64,000 nucleotides of DNA from Aphrophora alni (Eukaryota > Arthropoda > Insecta > Hemiptera > Aphrophoridae). The stretch is taken from assembly GCA_963513935.1 (NCBI GenBank), contig OY740765.1, positions 119,727,362 through 119,791,361 of the forward strand, read 5' to 3'. Below the pieces are notes generated by a model. The model saw nothing but the letters and a program-made list of their open reading frames with translations, was not told the origin of the DNA and did no database searches. A program made the position numbers and the translations under genes. This document shows, piece by piece, positions 1 through 11,460 of the stretch; the first letter of the stretch is position 1, and each line of letters opens with the position of its first letter.

Positions 1-2
1 CT

Positions 3-209
3 GACCTGGCACCATCAGACTTTCATGTGTTTCCTAAATTCAAAGAATATCTTGGTGGAAAGCGATTTGAAAATGATGACGTGTTGAAAGAAACTGTTAC
101 TATCTGGTTAAATGCTCAGGCAGCAGAGTTCTATGATGAGGGGATCCAAAAGCTAGTGCCATGACTTAACAAATGCTTAGATATTCTTGGTGACTATGTA
201 GAAAAGTAA
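3..209 (+). pseudogene. mariner transposase, C-terminal end (broken)
   Basis: Reading from base 3 gives the last ~70 residues of a mariner-family transposase, the DDE enzyme that cuts and pastes its own element. It opens with DLAPSDFHVF, whose first Asp is by family knowledge the third catalytic residue of DD34D, and continues with GGKRFENDD and AEFYDEGIQKLVP. A TGA at 162-164 interrupts the frame exactly where the family has Arg (CGA to TGA fits CpG decay). The same frame then continues through DILGDYVEK to the natural TAA at 207-209. The N-terminal part lies left of the window. The element sits in the intron upstream of the first Sin3A exon seen here. It is inactive in this copy. Confidence 0.9.
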
Positions 210-292
210 AAATATGTTCATACTTAAGTTTTTGATACAATTTATGTTAATTATTATTGTACACAATTTATTTCTATGTTTTTGTTATGCAG

Positions 293-420
293 TATCTAGC
301 ATAGTCCATTCTACATATGCTACCACTATAAAATCAACAACGGACTTAAGAGGAGTACAAACATTTCCAGTTCAGACAGCATTTGCCAACACAATGCCTA
401 CAGTTGCTCCAGCTATTAAG
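293..420 (+). CDS. Sin3A: Sin3A internal exon (N-terminal linker before PAH1)
   Basis: The exon is bounded by a pyrimidine-rich acceptor ending in AG at 291-292 and a GTAACT donor at 421. It enters with two bases completing a codon and leaves in phase 0, matching the next exon, which starts in phase 0. It encodes about 43 residues rich in Thr, Ala and Val (for example VQTFPVQTAFANTMPTVAP), with no domain. This is the kind of unstructured segment that precedes PAH1 in insect Sin3A. Assignment rests on position, phase and composition rather than a conserved domain, so it is less certain than the PAH exons. The ATG at 214 lies in the upstream intron and is probably not a start. Confidence 0.72.
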
Positions 421-2303
421 GTAACTAATTAACTTTATTTCATTCATATATGGTTATGTCAGTGGACAACACTTTTTTCATATTAGGTATTTCTGTTAAT
501 CTTATAAAATTTATTTACCAAAAATTGTCTTTTCCTTTCTGGAAACCTATTAATCTAAGTTTTAGTGATTATACTTCTTCAACCTTGTTTAAAGTGTCAT
601 AATAGTGCCAATTTTTTTAGAAAAAGGTAATGTCAATGAAAAATAGTTACTGACCAATTGTTTTATTATCACTTTTTTTCCAAGAAAATTGAGAAATTAA
701 TTAAACAAACCACAAATTAAAGAACAAACCTGTATACGAACCTATAGTTCAACCTAAGACTATGCTTTACTAATCAGATGTAAATTGTCACTAATCTGCC
801 GCCAATACATCCATTGGTTGTTCACTGAGTGGTTACAGTGAAAAGTAACAAGTACTGACCCTTATCAATAAGTGAAAGGAATGAACTTGAAGTAAAACAA
901 AATTTCAGTGTCATCTTTGGTTTTTGTTTTACTTTAATTACATCTAGTTTTATTTCTGAAATCATCAAATGTTCAGATACAAGTTAATTTACATATTTAT
1001 TAATTACAGTTAGCTTTGATATTCAAGATAACATTTTCTGTACAAGTAAAGTCATTTCTAACAAGTGCATAATTTAGTTTTTTCTAATTAATAATGAATT
1101 AGGCATCAGTTTTTAAACATAATCTTATAATTTCACAGTTAAAATTAAATATTAACAAACCATATGATTGTAATGGGAACTGAAAACTGTACGAGTGGAT
1201 GATATTAAAAAAAAAAAAAAAAAAATACATTTTTTAAAAACATTTTTAATAAGTAAAAAGTGAAATTTGTTGGTGCCATTAGTTTTGCTTTAAAAACATT
1301 TTAACTTGATATCTCACATGATGTGTTTTTTTTTTTGGTATATAGAGTGTGCACAAAACTATCACACTTTTGAGGGACAGCCAAAATTCAGTTCAACGTT
1401 GAATGCTTCTCTCAGATTAGCCTAGCGAACATTTTAAAAACTGTTTAGTGTTCTGATTTCACATATTTAGCGATTTTATAATTTAAAAGTCTCAAATACA
1501 TTTTGTGACGCCATTTTCGTTAGGGTCATCCAAAAAATATTTCATGAGCACCATTAATTTTGTAATCATAAACACTAGTGCAGGACTATGTCCTCACTGT
1601 GTCTAATAAAATTGTTATTTTAATTATACTTGAAATATTTTACTATCTAATTGATATTTTTTATTATCGTTCAATTACAATTTGTTGTTTGTATTTGTTT
1701 TACTCTGTATAGTTATATTTTTCCTGTGTTATATTTATATTTGGTAGTGTGGCATTAATGTTTTGACACTTGTTGGAAAACACTTTTTCTTCTTCTTTTT
1801 TTGTCAAGAGATAATGAATTAAATGAAGTGTTTATTGCTATGTGTGTATAATCGTAATCATCTGTCCCTAATTTAATGAAGTATTTGTTTATATGATAGA
1901 TTTGTTTATTCTATATTTTTGTGTTCATAGTTTTGTATTTATGACTGATGACTTATTTTGTCATTTTGTATGCATCTTGTTTACCGCCTTGTCTTGTACA
2001 AATACTATTTGTCAAAAAGACTAATGAAGGATGATGATGATTATGATGAAGTGGAAGTTAGCCCAGCGGCCCTAATTTTGCCTCAGAAAATACAAATTTA
2101 CTCTATACTATATGTGAGAAAGTATAAAAAATTAGGTATTTGTGGATTTTTTTTCCTATCCCGTGTCTTTTGTTTTAGAATGAGTGGGATATAAGTGTCT
2201 AGTCAATCTAAGATTTGTACAAGTAAAAAAGAGTATGTAACACTTATATTTGAATTGGGATTGTTTGAAAAATCATAGATTTTATTATACCACCATGTTT
2301 CAG
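421..2303. other. Sin3A intron; no gene seen
   Basis: AT-rich intron of 1883 bp. It has an A-run at about 1209-1225 and a T-run at 1327-1336. A Ser/Thr-free open stretch at 1958-2194 shows no family resemblance. No transposase, reverse transcriptase or RNA gene was recognised. Confidence 0.7.
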
Positions 2304-2494
2304 GTCCACGGTGGCTCCATGACTCCGCCAGCTACTACTGTTCAGAACACATCTCATCAACAACAACAGCAAATTCAAAGACTTAAAGTTGAAGATGCTC
2401 TTAGTTATCTTGATTTGGTCAAGTTTAAGTTTGGAGAGAAGCCACAAGTCTATAATGACTTCTTAGATATTATGAAGGAGTTTAAATCTCAAAG
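2304..2494 (+). CDS. Sin3A: Sin3A exon: start of PAH1
   Basis: Acceptor TTTCAG ends at 2303 and donor GTATTA starts at 2495. The exon starts in phase 0 and ends after two bases of a codon. After a short linker with a five-Gln run (2359-2373) it enters the first paired amphipathic helix domain with [17 protein letters not shown] and [15 protein letters not shown], near-invariant in animal Sin3. PAH domains are four-helix bundles that bind short amphipathic helices of DNA-bound repressors. Sin3 in turn scaffolds the Rpd3/HDAC1 histone deacetylase complex in the nucleus. The split Ser codon (AG + C) is completed by the next exon. Confidence 0.97.
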
Positions 2495-4755
2495 GTATTA
2501 CAAGTTTATTTTATGAATTTGTGATGTAAAAAGCAAAAAGGGATTTCTTGTCAGAAAAGTTAATTTTTCAATACGAGGAAAAACAATGAAAAGGGTCAAT
2601 ATTAACGATTTTCTGTTTTTTCTGTTTAGTTTATATAAATTATCCAGTTTATAAAAAGTAAGTGTAATCTTTCTCTATGCACTGGTCCTCAAACTTACTG
2701 ATTTGAAGATTATTTACTCTACTGTATGTTTGTACATCTGTACTCGTACTATAAAAATTAAAATATAGAGCACCAACATGTGATTGAGCACATTTGCTCT
2801 ATTAAAAAAAAAAAAAGTTAATACCGGGGTGTGAATTCTTTGGAATAATGTACTTAAATTAAACCATAGTCGTTATATCTAAAATGCATACATTTATTAT
2901 CAAGTTTAGAACAAACAAAAAAATACTTAATATTAATGACATTAATCCAATCTGAAGCACATATGTTCATAAAGTAAAACCAAATCAAAATGTTCATAAA
3001 ATAGTTCTAAAATTTCATCCAATCAAATAAACGTTTATGTCCCTTTTTATTTTTAAATAGCTAACACAAATTTCCCAAAAGTCAATATATCTCAGTAATT
3101 TTAGAAATTCTTTTAACTAACGTCTCTAAATCAAAACTTCAATTCAATAGTTCTTTTAATAAAGTTTTAATTTACAAGAATATAGTTAATTATAAATTTA
3201 GCGTGTGCTATACCAAACATACATTCACTGAATTTATTACTTTTAATACAATTTAACGCTCCGAGTTTGAGGTTATTTTAATTTGAATAATGTACTTATA
3301 TATTCTCTTAGAATAATAACTTGTGTTAATCCTAATATTTCAAAATAATCGTTTCCAAGCCATGCGATAAACTGTCAAAATTTGACATCGGTTGGAGTTT
3401 TCTCGAGAAGCGTCTTTTGCTTCAATTCTCCCCAAGCCGCGAATTTCCTACTTTTTCGACTATGACATCACCTATGGAATCTTCTAGGAGGTTTTTACCT
3501 TAGTCGACAGAAACAATATGAAGAGTTTGGTGTGTACAGTGTTGTTAGATCTCAAAAAATTTATGATACGAACTAACAGGGTTGTCAGATGGACCATATT
3601 ATTCAATTTATAATTTAAGCTCTTAATCCTAAAATGTTCTTATAATTAGACAAACAACATTCCTGACCATTTTATATAAAATAATCTATTATGTGATTTA
3701 TATATCTCACTTTGAATATCTCACATCTTGTTCTGTATTAAGTCGTCAATTCAAAGTCCAATATTTCGCTGATAAGCTGATATGATATATATGCAGATTA
3801 ACCGCTACAGTTTCTCGAATGTAACTGGAATTATCTACTGGTTACTGACGTCACAATGGGAAATTATCAGGCAATTTCTACTGTACTTAAATTTTGAAAA
3901 TGATAAGCGCAAAAATATGAAACATTACGGAAGTCAAATTGTGAGTTTTCCTTGGCAGCGTCATTGTTGCAAATTCATTTTTATATGGAAAATTGTACTG
4001 TATCTAGTTATGAATACTGTCTAAGAGTTAGGCAACTTGTATAATTACTAAAATTGCACAACCTGAGCTGTATTTACTATATGAAACTACTCTGTTGTTT
4101 GATTATACTAGAATAGGAATCTTAGTATTTAAATGTAGGGCATAGGGTGCAGTATACGTGTTAAATATTTAGGTTTATAATTTCTGTTTTCTAAGTATAA
4201 TGGATAAGTTTCTGTTTGTTTTACTATTTTTATCTCTATTGTAATTATGATTTTTTTTTTGTACATTTATTGCATACAAGCCTATATATTTTTATGGGTA
4301 TAAATATGTAAAAAATGTAGTTATTAGACTGACACACTGCAGCGAGCCGCTAATTCACAGTACATAATATTTAAAGACTATATTTTAATTTTTATTACAA
4401 ATTCAAGAAATTAATAATTATGCTGCCATCACTACTGGAATAGATGGCTGGATATTCTGAAATAGATTGTTATGTTTAATACATTGTACATTGAAAATGG
4501 ACTAATTTATTATTTTTATTATTATTGTCCAAAAATAACTAGGTATTAATAATAATAATAATTTTAAATAACCACCGAAGTGTTCTAGTTGCTCAGTGAT
4601 TAAAGGCGATGAATGTTGAGAATGGAATAGTAATAAAATTTTAATTCTTACCTTTCAGAGGCTGTTGCCATCGCCTAAGTTAATTTATTATGTATTGTAA
4701 ACGATTTCAAATGATATTATATTTTGTGGTATGCACTTACTATTTATTGTTTCAG
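2495..4755. other. Sin3A intron carrying a copy of repeat X
   Basis: Intron of 2261 bp. About 2690-3940 is a copy of the dispersed repeat X, listed separately. The rest is AT-rich with TAA/AAT-rich stretches near 4500-4565. No gene was recognised. Confidence 0.7.
2690..3940 (+). repeat. Dispersed repeat X, copy 1
   Basis: This ~1.25 kb segment recurs in the same orientation at 45450-45520 plus 51373-52385 (split there by an LTR element) and in part at 60070-60412. Shared landmarks include GATTGAGCACAT, TTAGTCGACAGAAACAATAT, GGTTGTCAGATGGACCATAT (this copy) and TCTACTGGTTACTGA. The copies differ by many substitutions and small indels, so they are old. No coding capacity or clear terminal repeats were found. 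It could be an LTR, a non-autonomous DNA element or part of a larger retroelement. Confidence 0.8.
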
Positions 4756-4879
4756 CATTGATACACCAGGTGTTATTGAAAGAGTATCAAATCTGTTCAA
4801 TGGACATCCAGAGCTTATAGTCGGCTTTAACACTTTCTTGCCACCTGGATACAAGATTGAAGTAAAATCTAATGATCAG
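4756..4879 (+). CDS. Sin3A: Sin3A exon: end of PAH1
   Basis: Acceptor TTTCAG ends at 4755 and donor GTAATT starts at 4880. The first base completes a Ser codon begun in the previous exon and the exon leaves in phase 0. It encodes [20 protein letters not shown] and [14 protein letters not shown], helices 3 and 4 of PAH1. This block is among the best conserved in Sin3. Together the two exons give a complete PAH1 of normal length, with no stop or missing residue. A mariner insertion begins only 67 bp downstream of the donor. Confidence 0.97.
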
Positions 4880-4946
4880 GTAATTTTTAGTTTAGTTTAA
4901 TACAAGTTCCGTTATTTTATTATAAAATGTATATTATTGTATAATA

Positions 4947-6252
4947 TGAGGGCTGTTCGGAAAGTAACTTTTGTTTTGTTATAAAAAATACATCAGATTT
5001 TTTATTATACAAATATTAAAGTTATAATTCTTACCTATTTTTCCACATAATTTTCCTGCTGCATTAAGGCATTTGTCATATCAGTGAACAAGTTACCCTG
5101 GTTGTAGATAGAACTACACTAGCTGCAAGTTAAGCCATGCATTGATACTGTCCTTCAACGCCTCGTTGTTTTTAAAATATTGTGAACTTAGCCATTTTTT
5201 CATTTTAGGAAGAAGGTGGATATGGATGGTCATTATGAGCCAAATCAGGTTTGTTCAGAGAATGGTCATACAACTCCCATTGGAAACCGTCCATTAGGCC
5301 TTGTGTACGTACAGTATGCGAAAAATTATCATGCAAGAAAACAATAAACGGACCTCAACATGCCATGCTGTTTGTTCTAAATACCTCATCACAGCTATCT
5401 TAAAGTATCACAGTAAACTTCAGTGTTTATTGTTGTGTCTCATTCTATAAAAGCCACCAGAAGTATATACTAAAAACAACACAGAAGTATATATAAGTTC
5501 CCTTTCTGTGTCAAAAACTGTTTTCCATGAATTTTCTTGCAGAAAGTGTTTACTGGCAGTTTAGAGATTTTTGCCTCCACGTCTATATACAACACCCAAG
5601 TTTCATTCCATGTCACAATATGATAGAGGAAATCATCACCTTCTGTATCGTCATGGAAAAGAAAAGTTAGTGCCGTACCCATCCTCTTATTTTTGTGGTT
5701 ATCAGTGAGAAGTTTAGCCACCCAGGATGCACACAACTTGTGGTAGTTTAGCTTGTCAGTTACCACTTCGTATAAAATTGTTCATGTTACCTGAGAGAAG
5801 AGGCCTGATAATTCCATAATTTTGAAATGGGGGTTTTCTGAAATTTTCTCACTCATCTCTTCAACTGGTTCATCTGTCCACTTTTTTCTTTGACATGGAC
5901 ATTAGTCTATCCATCCTGGAACAAACAGTACACTTTTCTAACAGCACTAATACTCATAATGTTCTTTCTATACACTGCACAAAGTTCGCAATTAATGTCT
6001 AATACCTTACAATTCTTTATCCACAGAAAAAAAAAATAACAGCACCTACTTGGTAATCGGTGAAATTTTCAATGATTGCAGTCATTTTGAACGACAATAT
6101 TGGCGTACGAACAGGTTTTAACGACCTTCTCACTAGTACTGCCTGACTCGTGTTGAATCAAGCTATACACAGCTGTGCAAAGCTCACACCACTACCCCCA
6201 CTCCTCAGTGCGTTAGACAGAAACGGAACTTACTTTTCGAACAGCCCTTGAA
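4947..6252 (-). mobile_element. mariner-like element, inactive
   Basis: About 1.3 kb, the usual mariner length, bounded by inverted ends GGGCTGTTCGGAAAGTAA (left, from 4950) and GGGCTGTTCGAAAAGTAA (read inwards from 6247) and by TA dinucleotides at 4945-4946 and 6253-6254. The minus strand encodes transposase remnants. The open piece 5470-5766 reads YHKLCASWVAKLLTDNHK and then YHIVTWNETWV, where the family has GDETW. The first catalytic Asp is therefore Asn here and the preceding Gly is Trp. Many stops and frameshifts elsewhere show it is dead. It lies in the Sin3A intron after PAH1. Confidence 0.9.
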
Positions 6253-6880
6253 TACCTGTTTGATTTTTAGATTATTACAAAAACCAGATTGTTGCATTTG
6301 TATCAAAAATGTTATTGAAGCTTTTCCAGCTACATTGTTATTGGCTGTTAACATTTTTAATGACTTCTAATTTGCGGTGGAAATTTAAGAATAACAATTA
6401 ATTTTATCTGATTTGGACAGTGGCATGTATCCATGGACTTATTGAAGTAGTTGTTAAATGATTCCATTTCACTAATTTTTATAGACTTCTAATATACACC
6501 TCCCACCCCCCCCCCAAATGCTTAAAGGTGTATATTTTGAAAACGATACAAGTTATTATAATTCTGTTTGTACTACCAGCTTTAGAATTGAAAAGCAGTC
6601 ATAAACCGTATATTGCATGTACCTTTATAAAGAGGAAATATATCGAAACAAATTTTTTGTAACATTGTTTTTAGAGTAACAAGGTGGATGATGTGTCATA
6701 TTACCTATTTGTATATGAAATTTTAAGGATGACCTTGCCCAGTTGGACAGGGTGAACTCCAGAATTTCTAAATGTCTTAAAGTTATTTGTTTTTAGTCTA
6801 TAATGTGTATGTAAAACAAAAATAACTTGGGAAAATCTGTATAAAAATTTGAGTGAAACAATTTTATTTCTAATGGTATA
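6253..6880. other. Intron sequence, nothing recognised
   Basis: AT-rich Sin3A intron between the mariner and the foldback repeat. It holds a C-run near 6500-6516. No coding or repeat signature was recognised. Confidence 0.6.
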
Positions 6881-6881
6881 C

Positions 6882-8590
6882 AGGGTGATCAACTTATAAT
6901 GACCACCATTGGGATCTATAAAACTACAAGAGATACATAAAACTTTAAATAAGGGAACCTTCTCTACTTTTTTATAGGCTTTATAGAATTATTTTGAAAA
7001 GTTGTGGTCATTTTCCAATATGGCGGCCAACATGTAATTTTAAAACTTTATTCTTGGATATATTAAACCAATTTAGAATCTATGGCCTATGAAAAATTGG
7101 AAATATATTATTATTCTATATTAAGTGGGTGCTTTAGAAATTAAATTACCGGGTTATTTTTTTTATCTTAACCCTTAGCACATTGAATAACAATTTAGGC
7201 TATTTACTCATAACGTGCTATTAGGAAAAAAAATTTTTTTGTTAATTGTTTAAAGTTCTATTTGATTTTGGGTTCTTACAGATATATTTGGTAAAAAAAA
7301 AAATGTAGATTGGCTTTAAAATTTTTTAAAAAATTTTTTTTACAGATTAAAACAAGAAAAAATACTTGATTTCACATTTTTGACCGCCCTATGAAACAGA
7401 TTAAATAAAAAAATATTTACAAACAAATCATATTAATTTTTTAAATATAAAAGTAGCTCTACTATTTAATTCAAAATAACCTGAATTTCATCAAACAAAT
7501 AAATTTTACTAAAAAAATATTTTGAGAAAAATCAACATACCGTATCAAAAATATCTTTCTAGTCTACTGCTCATAATAATTACCTACATTCAGGACATCA
7601 AAAAATTACTGATATAGACTAAATATACTTATAAACACACAAACAATATTTGACGATAATACTGTGTCCATAGAAACTGTCTATATTTCAAAATGTACTC
7701 TGTAGTTGAAAAAGATGCATTCATTATTTCATCGATAAATTGATCAAATCCATGGTCGTCAGGGTTTGCCATTTTTATAACTAGCCTATTTTACACAAAA
7801 TAAAAATGTATACTACAACCTAAAATATAAATAATACGGCCTAAACAAATCAACAATGAACAGCTATTTATAGCAGTTATAACGCTGACACAAAACATTT
7901 CACAACTGACAGTCGTAGCTTATGAGAACGAGAAATCACGTTTATACGCACTGGGGCAGAACACAAAATGACGCCTGGTTGCTATAACAACCAAATAAAG
8001 CCCAACGACAGGTGAACGAGAACAAAAACCGTAGTGGGATTGTCACGTTACACCAATAGGATTGTCCCTGCACTCTATTGGACTTTAAGCGAATTAAAAA
8101 TACTTGCAGAAGTCAAATAGTGTTCAATCGAGATATCCCGTCATACACGTTACCAGTCAAGTTGAGGGTTACGTGAAATCCCGTCATACGCGTGCAAAGG
8201 GTTAAAATTGGGGTAAAAATATTATTTCATACAGATATAAAGCAGACAGGCTATTTGAATTTTTAAAAGTGTATTTTATTAAATTATTTCATTTCTAGGT
8301 TGTATCTTAAAATAGTTATATCTATACCTGGCATATATTCGTCAGGCCTGATTTTAACAGTAGTTTGAATAAGACCAACACAAGTGTTTTAAGGTTGGAT
8401 CTTTTAATAAAATACACTTCCACACAATCAAATAACCTGTCGGACTTATATGTTATAGGGAATTGTATTTTTACCCCAAATTGAAGATTAAAACATTTAA
8501 ATGTACCTACTAAAAATCTAGTAAATAAAAAAATTTCCAATTTTCATAGGCCATAGATTTTAAATGGTTGGGTTTATAAAAAAATACCCT
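6882..8590. mobile_element. Foldback/MITE-like repeat with long inverted arms
   Basis: Begins near CAGGGTGATCAACTTATAAT at 6882. Arm A (about 7055-7171, continued at 8206-8295) is the reverse complement of arm B (about 8395-8585). Both contain CTATGGCCTATGAAAA, TTGGGGTAAAAATA and GTGTATTTTATTAAA when read in the same sense, and the spacer is about 100 bp. Arm A is interrupted by the TTAA-flanked element listed next, and arm B shows the uninterrupted sequence. There is no coding capacity. Confidence 0.75.
7172..8201. mobile_element. piggyBac-like non-autonomous element (MITE)
   Basis: A 1030 bp segment sits exactly between two TTAA sites (7168-7171 and 8202-8205), the target duplicated by piggyBac-family transposons. 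Its ends are inverted: CCCTTAGCAC on the left, CCCTTTGCAC read inwards on the right. CCCGTCATACACGT/CCCGTCATACGCGT motifs repeat near the right end, as is common near piggyBac ends. No transposase remnant was seen, so it would depend on an enzyme in trans. It is inserted in arm A of the foldback repeat. Confidence 0.8.
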
Positions 8591-9980
8591 AGAATAAAAA
8601 AGTCTCTAAATTATATGTTCTATCTAAGAACACTATTTAACTATTTATGAAAATATGTTTGACCTTCTATAGAGTATCTCTAAACAGTGTTCCATAATTT
8701 AATAACTGAATAAAGTAAATATAATAGACTTTTTTGTCTTCATTTCGGTGATTAAAAAAAAAAAGATTAAAATGTCATGTCAAAATAAACAGTGTCACTG
8801 CCTTTTGCGACAATCACACTTAATGTCAAATATCGATTAGTAATATTTCGATTTTTCTGACGGAAAGACGAAGTTTAGCACTGTCGTTTGGTATATTGGA
8901 TTGTCCAAGATAGCCATTTTCTACACTAGGAATGCTGGCGCTGAGAGCCAAATCAGTTGCAATTTAGGTTATTTTTTTTGAGTTTATTATTTTAAAAATT
9001 TATAGTGATTTATTTATTTTGTTGATACAGTTTTATATTCACAACTATTGAAGTTTGTTGGTGATATTTTTATTCAAATTTTTGCAACATAAAGATAATT
9101 TTTCTCATTCTGTATTACCTGCCTCTAAAATACATGATTCTAGAACATTATTTATAAATTCACAGTTCAATTCTATATACTTTTCTGTAAATAACTAGAT
9201 GGGTTTGAATAAAATAATTATTTTTAGTGAATTTTTCAAAATAGCCCTAACTTTTAGCTATTTTTACTTTTTTCATAATTTTTTTTTTTTGAAATAAACA
9301 TTTTTGAAATCGATATTTTTTTTAGCCTACCAACTTTTATTCACAACTACAACACAAATTTTTTTTGTATATCTTGGAAGAATTACAAAAATATTTTGTA
9401 TGGTATATGCGTTTTCGTGACATTTTGGCTTCGGTTAGTGTACATTTTTTGATTCCTGACATACTAAGTCCAAAATTTTCACTTCAAAAATTTATTTTCA
9501 GTACATGGATGAATTTTATCCCCCCTTTTGAGTAAATTGATATATAATAATTTGGCTTTAGGATGATATTACTATTTTTGGTAATTTTTGAAAATAAGCC
9601 TAAATTTTAGCTACATTTCACTTTTTTATAAACGTTAATTTTTCAAAATGTAACTTTCCATAAATTTTTCTACCAACTTTTACTCATAAATAAATTCTAA
9701 AACTTTTGTATATCTTGAAAAAAAATTAGAAAAATTAGTTTATACTTCATACTTCATTTGTTCATTTATTTATACTTAGTGTATAGTACTTCATTTGATT
9801 ATTTCACTTTTTTATTACACATTTTTTGATTCCTGATGTACGAACTCCAAAATTTTACTTCCAAAAATTTTTTTTTTCATTTCGTAGATTAATTTTATGC
9901 ACATTTATTTCTGAGAAAAATGATATATAACAAGTTGGGTTTTTAATAATATTACTATTTCATGTGAATTTTTAAAACCT
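8591..9980. repeat. AT-rich intron with a diverged ~360 bp direct duplication
   Basis: About 9230-9570 and 9590-9970 share an ordered set of words, including TTTTAGCTA, CTACCAACTTTTA, TTTGTATATCTTG and TTTTTTGATTCCTGA, at spacings of about 345-380 bp. This is an old, imperfect tandem duplication. No gene was recognised. Confidence 0.6.
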
Positions 9981-9984
9981 GAAA

Positions 9985-10245
9985 AACTGTCAAAAAATGA
10001 GCAAAATCGGCCTGCTATTATAGAAATTTCTAGTTTCAAGATTAATAGAAAGCCAATCATCCAGTTTATTTAGATAATTTTGTAATATCTGTCTTAGCTC
10101 TTATTGATGGTTTGATTTAATAGAGTTGTATTGTGCATAAAAAGATATACATCACTTTGTATATTATTAGTTGGATCATTTATCTACAACAGAAACAGTG
10201 TTGGATCCAACACAAATCCTTGTAGAACACCATTCTGTAAAGACC
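9985..10245 (-). pseudogene. LINE reverse transcriptase fragment
   Basis: The minus strand gives LQNGVLQGFVLDPTLFLL, a decayed form of the RT motif usually written GVPQGSVLGPxLFLLYIND in non-LTR retrotransposons. It is followed, after frame changes, by LSINLETRNF, resembling the segment after the catalytic YADD box. It is too short and damaged to assign to a clade. It ends just upstream of a Sin3A exon. Confidence 0.55.
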
Positions 10246-10276
10246 ATTTTGGTATAAATTTTGTTTTCTGTTCTAG

Positions 10277-10428
10277 GGTTATTCATTCCAAGTTCAAGTG
10301 AGCATGCCATCAACTTCACCAGCAACAACAACGCTTGTACCAACAACCCCTCCTGTTCACCATTCTACTGTGATACCTGGTGCTCCTTTACCTTCTGTTG
10401 TTGTTTCTTCTCCTAAGCCTTTGCTAAT
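10277..10428 (+). CDS. Sin3A: Sin3A exon: linker after PAH1
   Basis: Acceptor TTCTAG ends at 10276 and donor GTAATT starts at 10429. The exon enters in phase 0 and leaves after two bases (AT), which the G of the next exon completes to Met. It encodes about 50 residues beginning GYSFQVQVSMPSTSPATTT and ending SVVVSSPKPLLM, a Ser/Pro/Thr-rich linker. In other Sin3 proteins the stretch after KIEVQTND is likewise followed by a variable Ser/Pro-rich linker towards PAH2. Phases on both sides fit only this reading. Confidence 0.9.
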
Positions 10429-10626
10429 GTAATTATTCTATATTTCTTAATAAATTTAAGTGAGGATTCAGACAATACTGACTGAAATAATCTTTCTCCT
10501 TAACTTTTGGCTGCTAAGCGGTCTATTGTATTTTAGAAACACTATTGAAAACTGCTGCATGATGATCTATAGTCATTTCATTTTAGAAGCGTTTAGTAAT
10601 GGAAATGCTTTCTTTGATAGCATATG

Positions 10627-11352
10627 CAGGGTGATTCATGAAGAACGTATTATATAGATAAAATTTAAAGGAAAAAAAAATTATTTTATAGAAAAAAGTT
10701 CAAATAAAAAAAGCTCATAGTTTCCCATCTATCAGTCATTTTGTTTATTTACAAAAGACATAATTTTGGAAATAGACAAGATATTGAGGTAAAATTTGGT
10801 ACATGTTTGAACAAACATTGAATGAATAAAATTTGTAACTGAAAGTGAAACTTTAAAACTTACGGAATTGATATAGGGTGATTCATGAAGAAACTGAGAA
10901 ACTTTCGGGACTTTTTGTTAGTAATAATAAAGAAAAAATGTGTATAAACATAGGTTTGAAAACCCATAGTTTCTTGTGTATCCGCCATTTTGTTTTTACA
11001 AAGATAATTTTAGAAATAGATAAGATTTTTAGGTCAGATTTGGTACAAACATTTTTTATGTTACAGTTTATGAGTATACCAAAAACAAGGGCATTATTTT
11101 ATATATTTTCAAAATAGTGGCCATTTAAAATATTTAATTTTTAATATCTTGGAAACTGTTAAGCTTCACAAAAACTGTAAGAGACAAAATATTTTCCTCT
11201 TTTAATGACAAACAAAATAATTTTAAAATGTTTTCTTTAGATTTTAAAGGCTAATAGAGTTATCATCAAAAATAGAAATTTAACTTCTTGGTGGGGATGA
11301 AATTATTTCTCCGTTATTAAAGCAATTTTTGGTTTGGTTTAACATATTACAA
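10627..11352 (+). mobile_element. Left arm of a long inverted-repeat element
   Basis: AGGGTGATTCATGAAGAA occurs at 10628 and again at 10874. From about 10812 to 11250 the sequence is the reverse complement of 18900-19382. Examples are ACATTGAATGAAT and ATGACAAACAAAATA, found in the right arm as ATTCATTCAATGT and TATTTTGTTTGTCAT. There is no coding content. The element appears to be a ~1.1 kb foldback/MITE whose centre was split by the Helitron that begins at 11353. Confidence 0.75.
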
Positions 11353-11460
11353 CTAGTGGTTTGTAGGGGCTAAAGCCTCTAATTTATGTTCAGTTACTGA
11401 TACATAACGTGAAATAAACTATGTAGTCATTTTGAAAACTTTATTTATTAAAGCAAAGTG

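Noticed and set aside
214..432. A 72-codon frame with a hydrophobic N-terminus, possible secreted peptide
   Set aside because: The hydrophobic part is intronic pyrimidine-rich sequence before an AG acceptor; only 293-420 reads as exon.
3782..4024. 80-codon frame in repeat X as its protein
   Set aside because: The frame is not kept in the copies at 52.3 and 60.3 kb.
4585..4620. tRNA-like TTGCTCAGTGATTAAAGGC
   Set aside because: No B box and no stem pairing.
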